From: Paenibacillus_AK sp041641375
GTDB lineage: Bacteria > Bacillota > Bacilli > Paenibacillales > YIM-B00363
Assembly (NCBI GenBank): GCA_041641375.1
Contig: JBEPYM010000023.1
Location: forward strand, 1-33,430
Reading direction: 5' to 3'
Length of the DNA stretch: 33,430 nucleotides
Of the stretch, positions 29,569 through 33,430 are shown one piece after another. The stretch's first letter is position 1. Each line of letters begins with the position of its first letter. The notes beneath the pieces were generated by a model, which did no database searches, was not told where the DNA came from, and saw only the letters and a list, made by a program, of their open reading frames with translations. The position numbers and the translations under genes were made by a program.

Positions 29569-31254
29569 TTGACAACGTTTCAAGATTTTGAGTTAGACCC
29601 GAAGGTAGTGCGTGCGATTACGGAGCTCGGTTTTGAGGAGCCGACACCGATCCAGGAGAAGGCGGTGCCGATCGCACTGTCAGGCAAGGATTTGATCGGT
29701 CAGGCACAGACCGGCACAGGAAAGACGGCTGCTTTCTCGATCCCGCTTATCGACAAAATTCCGGTAGAAGAGGAGCGCATCGTTGCCCTCATTATGACGC
29801 CGACACGCGAGCTCGCGATCCAGGTTGCGGAGGAAATTAGCAAGCTGAGCCGGTTCAAGGCGGTTCGCTCGCTGCCGATCTATGGCGGGCAGGACATCGT
29901 TCGCCAGATTCGCGCGCTGAAGAAGAAGCCGCAAATCATTATCGGTACGCCGGGACGACTGCTCGATCATATTAACCGCAAGACGATTCGTCTGGACGAT
30001 GTTCGGACCGTTATCCTTGACGAAGCTGACGAAATGCTCGACATGGGCTTTATGGAGGACATTCAATCGATCCTCAAGCTCGTTCCAGAAGAGCGTCAGA
30101 CGATGCTGTTCTCGGCCACGATGCCGCCGAACATTCAGCGTCTCGCGCAGCAGTTCCTGAAAAATCCGGAGCATGTGGCGATCGCTTCCAAGCAAATGAC
30201 GGCGCCGCTGATCCAGCAAGCGTATATGGAGATGCACGAGAAGCAGAAGTTTGAGACGCTCAGCAGGCTGCTCGATATGGAATCGCCGGAGCTGGCGATC
30301 ATCTTCGGTCGCACGAAGCGCCGTGTCGACGAGCTCACCGAAGCGCTGCAGAAGCGCGGCTACTCTGCGGACGGGCTGCACGGCGACCTGTCGCAGAACC
30401 AGCGCGATGCGGTCATGCGGAAATTCCGCGACGGCAGCATCGACGTTCTCGTCGCAACGGATGTTGCGGCACGCGGTCTGGATGTGTCCGGCGTAACTCA
30501 CGTCATCAACTTCGACTTGCCGCAGGATCCCGAGAGCTATGTGCACCGGATCGGCCGGACTGGCCGTGCGGGCAAGGAAGGAACCGCGTGGAGCTTCGTA
30601 ACGCCGCGCGAGATCGATCATTTGCATTTTATCGAGAAGCTGACTCGCCAGCGCATTGTGCGCAAGCCTGTGCCTAGCCTTGCCGATGCGATCGAGGGCA
30701 AGCAGAAGCTGACGGCAGAGCGCATCCTGGATCTCGTTCAGTCGGAAGAGATGAACGAATACAAGGGGCTCGCTATTCAGATGCTGGAGCAGTATGACAG
30801 CGTACATTTGCTCGCGGCGGCAATCAAGCTGCTGTCCGGGCCGGACAAGAATGAGGTGGCGATCGAGCTTACGCCGGAAGAGCCGCTTCGCGCGAAGAAG
30901 CGCCGTCCAGATGTGCGCAACACGGGCCGCAAGTTCGAAGGCGGTCGGTTTGGCGGCGGTCGCGAAGGCGGATCGCGCCCGAGCGGCGGTTATGGCAGCC
31001 GTGACGGTGGATCGCGCTCGGGCGGCGGCTACGGCAGCCGTGACGGTGGATCGCGTTCGGGCGGTAGCGGCGGTTACGGCAGCCAGGGCGGCGGATCGCG
31101 TTCAGGCGGCGGCTACGGCAGCCGTGACGGTGGATCGCGTTCGGGCGGTAGCGGCGGTTACGGCAGCCAGGGCGGCGGATCTCGCGGTGAAGGGCGCAGT
31201 CGCGATGGCGGCGGCTCCAAGCCGAAGCCGACTGACGACTATGTGAACATCTAA
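29569..31254 (+). CDS. cshA: DEAD-box ATP-dependent RNA helicase, CshA type
   Basis: 561 residues. All helicase motifs are present: Q motif GFEEPTPIQ (21-29), Walker A AQTGTGKT (46-53), PTRELA (about 78-83), TPGR (127-130), DEAD (151-154), SAT (182-184), ATDVAARGLDV and HRIGRTGRAG. A CshA-type dimerisation region lies after the helicase core (about 370-440). The tail from about 455 is an RGG-like run of GGYGSRDGGSRSGG units, an RNA-binding extension longer than usual, encoded by near-identical DNA repeats. CshA unwinds structured mRNA at low temperature and joins the degradosome. The start is TTG 29569 with AAGGAG upstream, and the leader holds a terminator-like hairpin. Confidence 0.95.
   Translation: MTTFQDFELDPKVVRAITELGFEEPTPIQEKAVPIALSGKDLIGQAQTGTGKTAAFSIPLIDKIPVEEERIVALIMTPTRELAIQVAEEISKLSRFKAVRSLPIYGGQDIVRQIRALKKKPQIIIGTPGRLLDHINRKTIRLDDVRTVILDEADEMLDMGFMEDIQSILKLVPEERQTMLFSATMPPNIQRLAQQFLKNPEHVAIASKQMTAPLIQQAYMEMHEKQKFETLSRLLDMESPELAIIFGRTKRRVDELTEALQKRGYSADGLHGDLSQNQRDAVMRKFRDGSIDVLVATDVAARGLDVSGVTHVINFDLPQDPESYVHRIGRTGRAGKEGTAWSFVTPREIDHLHFIEKLTRQRIVRKPVPSLADAIEGKQKLTAERILDLVQSEEMNEYKGLAIQMLEQYDSVHLLAAAIKLLSGPDKNEVAIELTPEEPLRAKKRRPDVRNTGRKFEGGRFGGGREGGSRPSGGYGSRDGGSRSGGGYGSRDGGSRSGGSGGYGSQGGGSRSGGGYGSRDGGSRSGGSGGYGSQGGGSRGEGRSRDGGGSKPKPTDDYVNI
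31021..31181 (+). repeat. 84-bp-period tandem repeat inside the cshA tail
   Basis: 77 bases are identical between 31021-31097 and 31105-31181 (period 84, that is 28 codons). Flanking partial units (30979-31020) show the same theme. The frame is kept and each unit encodes GGYGSRDGGSRSGGSGGYGS and neighbours. Identity at synonymous positions means a recent duplication. Confidence 0.9.
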
Positions 31255-31260
31255 TAGAGA

Positions 31261-31303
31261 GGCCGCCTCCAAAGTCAAGGGTGACGGGAGGCGGCCCTTT
31301 GTG
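31261..31303 (+). terminator. Terminator after cshA
   Basis: GGCCGCCTCC (31261-31270) pairs perfectly with GGAGGCGGCC (31287-31296), followed by CTTTGTG. It begins seven bases after the stop codon. Confidence 0.8.
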
Positions 31304-31359
31304 TATGATAGAGGAAAACGCTTTAGCTGGCCATTCGGCGACGCAAGGAGGAACCTACG

Positions 31360-32115
31360 TTGGAATTTCGCGGCATTATGGGCGGTTTTTATCGCATCTC
31401 CGAATGGATTATGCGGTTTTCAGCCATTAACCTGCTATGGGTAATTTGCTCATTCCCGGTCTTTTTCCTGTTGCTGACGGGGCTGCAGGTCCAGTCGGTG
31501 GAGGAGATGTATTCCATTCTGATCTTGATGGCGGCGCTGTCGCCATTCACTCTGATCCCGGCGAGTGCGGCGATGTTCGCCGTAGCAAGGAAGTGGGTAA
31601 CGGGCAACGAGGATGTGCCGCTGTTCAAAACCTTTTTCATCTCTTTTAAAGAGAACTATGTTGCCAGCATGCTCGGCGGCTTGATCTATATGCTGCTCGG
31701 GATTGTGCTGATCGTCAACTACCGGTTTTACCTAGGTCAAGAAGGAAATCTGAAGCTACTGTCCATCCTCTTCGTCACATTCGGGGCTGTGCTGTTTGCT
31801 TCCATGTTCAATTTCTTGTGTATTCAGGTTCATCTTCATATGAAGCTGCTCCAGGTTGTCAAAAATTCGATTCTGATTACAATTGGCCAGCCGGTGCGCA
31901 CGATTCTGATGATGGTGTCGAACGGGTTTATTATCTGGGTCAGCTTTTTTCAGTTTACGTTCCTGATTCCGTTCTTTATGGGCAGCTTGATCGCCTATTT
32001 GACGTTCTGGCATTTCCACATGGGCTTTGTGAAAATTCAGGAGAAAATGGCGGCGGCTCAAGAAAAGACAGAGGCAGAAGCCGGCGGCGTCGAGGATGCG
32101 GACAAAAAGGCGTAG
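31360..32115 (+). CDS. DUF624/YesL family membrane protein
   Basis: 251 residues, with start TTG 31360 after AAGGAGG. Five to six transmembrane segments and the family's opening GGFYRISEWIMRFSAINLLW, followed by PASAAMFAVARKWVTGNED and FKTFFISFKENYVAS. The C-terminus is a charged helical tail (KIQEKMAAAQEKTEAEAGGV). YesL-type proteins often accompany sugar transporters or glycosidases in Paenibacillus, but here it stands alone, with a 6S RNA gene next. Function unknown. Confidence 0.9.
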   Translation: MEFRGIMGGFYRISEWIMRFSAINLLWVICSFPVFFLLLTGLQVQSVEEMYSILILMAALSPFTLIPASAAMFAVARKWVTGNEDVPLFKTFFISFKENYVASMLGGLIYMLLGIVLIVNYRFYLGQEGNLKLLSILFVTFGAVLFASMFNFLCIQVHLHMKLLQVVKNSILITIGQPVRTILMMVSNGFIIWVSFFQFTFLIPFFMGSLIAYLTFWHFHMGFVKIQEKMAAAQEKTEAEAGGVEDADKKA

Positions 32116-32161
32116 CGTGATGTAGCAATCGGGATTTCCAGTAAAATAGGCAGCGAGGACG

Positions 32162-32190
32162 TTTACTTGTGCCGCGGTTCGGGATATAAT
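32162..32190 (+). promoter_or_regulatory. Promoter of the 6S RNA gene
   Basis: TTTACT (32162-32167), 17 bases, then a perfect TATAAT (32185-32190). The expected start near 32197 agrees with the 5' end of the folded RNA. Confidence 0.75.
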
Positions 32191-32196
32191 AGGTAC

Positions 32197-32376
32197 TGAC
32201 TCCTGCGATGTGCGTTACAGGTTTCCGTTGTTTTGAACCAATGAATGTTTCTCGGGAGACCTACATTGCATTGCCGCTGACATGCCCTCGAAAAGGGACT
32301 TCAATACGCAATGCTGCGGACACCCACCTGCTATGCGGGTTCAGAAACATAGAGACCGGACGGCATTCGCGGGTTC
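32197..32376 (+). ncRNA. ssrS: 6S RNA (SsrS/BsrA type)
   Basis: About 180 bases with the rod shape of 6S RNA, which binds the housekeeping sigma-RNA polymerase by mimicking an open promoter. The closing stem joins CCTGCGATG (32202-32210) to CATTCGCGGG (32364-32373), and the 3' arm GGACGGCATTCGCGG resembles the conserved GCGGCATCTCGG end of E. coli 6S RNA. An inner stem pairs ATGTTTCT (32245-32252) with AGAAACAT (32343-32350). GCATTGC pairs with GCAATGC, and CCCT-CGAAA-AGGG forms an apical loop. The strand between 32211 and 32244 would form the central bubble. Own promoter upstream and terminator downstream. A 65-codon open frame on this strand is a shadow. Identity as 6S is by structure and end motifs; no covariance search was possible. 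Confidence 0.78.
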
Positions 32377-32392
32377 ATCATGGTAGACAGAT

Positions 32393-32421
32393 GGGGCAGG
32401 GATGAACCTGCTCCTTTTTTT
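32393..32421 (+). terminator. Terminator of the 6S RNA transcript
   Basis: GGGGCAGG (32393-32400) pairs with CCTGCTCC (32407-32414, one G-U), then seven T (32415-32421). An alternative stem GGTTCATC (32372-32379)/GATGAACC (32401-32408) shares bases with it, so the two structures exclude each other. Confidence 0.85.
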
Positions 32422-32527
32422 GTGCTTTTTTTGTGCAGAAGGATACTGCGAGTGGACAGGTATACACGGATTATCGAGGGTGAAGCAGCATTTTGTAGCT
32501 GTCGATTAACTTTGGACGAAGTAACAC

Positions 32528-32704
32528 TTGTATGAAACATCGTACAAAAAGGATGTTAGAACTGCCATATCTGCCCCTTTTGTACGAAACGTCGTACAAA
32601 TCCCATGTTATCGGAGTAAATCAGCTCGGATTTGTATGGCAAATCGTATAAAGCACGGTATATGTCCTCTTGTTGCTTAAAATTTGTGTGAAATTTCGTA
32701 CACA
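32528..32704 (+). repeat. Four palindromic repeats at exactly 52-bp spacing
   Basis: 21-base units start at 32528, 32580, 32632 and 32684. Each has the form TTGTAyGA-N4-TCGTACAA-A with variation; the copy at 32580 has perfect 8-bp arms. Between them lie three unrelated 31-base spacers. Of the 32 arm pairs in the four copies, I count 25 Watson-Crick, 6 G-U and 1 mismatch when read as + strand RNA. There is no ORF that makes sense here. The rest of 32422-32907 holds nothing else I can identify. Confidence 0.85.
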
Positions 32705-32907
32705 TCACGCACGATGTTTCGAACCAATCAATTGATCGACTGTCTCATTTTGTTACCATGTCCGTCGTTTCTCATCGATTTGGTACATCCTTCCTACCTC
32801 GAACGAAATGAAACTGAAGCTGCGGAGCCGAGAGGCTGTATGCCGAGGACGACATCAGGAGCATCGTGGTTGCTCATCCTTGGATGGACTTCGATAAAAG
32901 ATTGAAG

Positions 32908-32950
32908 AAAAAGCGCTTGGCCGTCTGTATGTAGACGGTGAGCGCTTTTT
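32908..32950. terminator. Bidirectional terminator next to the xylulokinase gene
   Basis: AAAAAGCGCT (32908-32917) pairs with AGCGCTTTTT (32941-32950), and inside CCGTCT pairs with AGACGG. T runs are present on both strands. It ends six bases before the stop of the leftward kinase gene. Confidence 0.92.
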
Positions 32951-32956
32951 CCATCG

Positions 32957-33430
32957 TTACTGGATCGATTCAGTCAGCTTGTGCATGGTTGGGCGCAGCA
33001 GGGCGTACTGCTCGCGGAACAGTGCATACTGCTGCTCATATACAGCCGATGCTGCCGCGTTCGGCTCCTCGCGTGTCACCTCTCGAATCCAACTGCCGCA
33101 CAGCTCCGGAATGCCCGTACCGGTAACGCCGGAAGCAGCCATTACGGCCGCGCCATAAGCCGGTCCGTCGGTCGAATTGACGGTCACAACAGGGAGGCCG
33201 AAAATATCTGCCATCAGCTGGCGCCAGAAAGCACTGCGTGCCCCGCCGCCGTTCACTCTCAGCTCCGTAACCTCAGCACCCGCTTCGCGGATAAGCTCCA
33301 GCGAATCGCGCAAGCCGAAGGTGATGCCTTCCAGCACCGCACGCGTAAGATGCGCCTTGCCGTGCCGCAGGTTCAGGCCGATAAATCCGCCACGCGCCTT
33401 CGGATCGGGATGAGGCGTTCGCTCCCCGGT
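32957..33430 (-). CDS. xylB: Xylulokinase-type FGGY carbohydrate kinase (N-terminal part outside the window)
   Basis: The last 157 residues of an FGGY kinase. It enters with TGERTPHPDPKARGGFIGLN and continues RAVLEGITFGLRDSLELIRE, ELRVNGGGARSAFWRQLMAD and DGPAYGAAVMAASGVTG. The GERTPHxDPxARG and NGGGARSxxWRQ motifs are typical of xylulokinase and closely related pentulose kinases, which phosphorylate D-xylulose with ATP. The reading frame is open at the right edge. It ends beside a strong terminator. Substrate cannot be settled from the C-terminal half alone; other FGGY kinases share these motifs less exactly. Confidence 0.88.
   Translation of the reverse strand, partial: TGERTPHPDPKARGGFIGLNLRHGKAHLTRAVLEGITFGLRDSLELIREAGAEVTELRVNGGGARSAFWRQLMADIFGLPVVTVNSTDGPAYGAAVMAASGVTGTGIPELCGSWIREVTREEPNAAASAVYEQQYALFREQYALLRPTMHKLTESIQ

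Noticed and set aside
29680..30807. 375-residue leftward ORF
   Set aside because: Antisense shadow of cshA.
31310..31335. cre site before the YesL-like gene
   Set aside because: GGAAAACGCTTTAG has three mismatches to the consensus, including the last CA.
32208..32405. 65-residue ORF on the + strand
   Set aside because: Lies inside the 6S-like RNA, no ribosome site, and better explained by RNA structure.
32197..32421. SRP RNA, tmRNA, T-box or riboswitch
   Set aside because: No GGAAG/GCAGCC SRP core, no tmRNA tag frame or CCA-type end, no T-box sequence; end motifs and the rod fold fit 6S better.
32528..32704. CRISPR array
   Set aside because: Repeats are only 21 bases, differ from each other at several positions and there are no cas genes; spacers of 31 bases alone are not enough.
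32684..32905. 73-residue ORF on the + strand
   Set aside because: No ribosome site, starts inside the fourth palindrome, and composition unlike the neighbouring genes.
1..33430. tRNA, rRNA, insertion sequences or prophage genes
   Set aside because: I saw no tRNA or rRNA sequence, no transposase or integrase motif, and no phage structural gene in any frame.

Overview
The window looks like a chromosomal segment from Paenibacillus or a close relative (Paenibacillaceae). The evidence is the moderately high GC content, strong AGGAGG-type ribosome sites with frequent TTG/GTG starts, the 6-phosphofructokinase variant beginning GGDSQGMNAAVR, and several Bacillales families (YtpB, YitT, YesL, DUF3906, DUF4178/DUF4247, YwaF-like, CshA) beside a 6S RNA. 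I could run no search, so family names rest on motifs I recognise.

Layout. (1) 1-5.3 kb: a catabolic cluster that I read as a D-apiose pathway. A GntR/FCD regulator (cut by the window edge) and a TIM-barrel enzyme (OiaC-like) point left. ApnO-like, ApsD-like and ApnL-like genes point right, with a 38-residue Dabb-domain remnant between the last two. The divergent intergenic region carries the palindrome TTGTATACAA over a promoter. (2) 5.4-9.3 kb: a small unknown gene, a methyltransferase, a cold-shock protein with a clear promoter and terminator, and a translationally coupled MatE-MFS pair. (3) 9.4-12.4 kb: two unknown genes, the C35 terpene synthase ytpB, and pfkA. (4) 12.4-13.7 kb: a lower-GC patch with a PD-(D/E)XK-like/HTH gene behind an apparent attenuator, then half a kilobase of short repeats. 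(5) 13.7-18 kb: a PrxQ-type peroxiredoxin, a DUF3906-like protein, an MFS exporter and a histidine kinase/response regulator pair.

(6) 17.9-22.3 kb: a tight five-gene leftward operon. It encodes a secreted metallophosphatase with a DNRLRE/CBM96-type C-terminus, two small membrane proteins, a membrane-anchored protein that looks like a catalytically dead metallophosphatase, and a lipoprotein. Four 11-bp-phased PhoP-like repeats lie upstream. This is my best candidate for an undescribed system: a phosphate-regulated enzyme/pseudoenzyme pair at the cell surface. (7) 22.4-31.3 kb: a YwaF-like membrane protein with a DCC protein, a putative glycoside hydrolase, a second MFS of the same type as the first, a Uma2 protein, YitT, the DUF4178-DUF4247 pair, and CshA with a terminator-like leader and a recently duplicated Gly-Ser-Arg tail.

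(8) 31.3-33.4 kb: a YesL/DUF624 protein, a 6S RNA with promoter and terminator, then four diverged copies of a 21-nt palindrome at exactly 52-bp spacing. All but one of their arm differences remain G-U pairs on the + strand only. A bidirectional terminator and the 3' part of a xylulokinase gene close the window.
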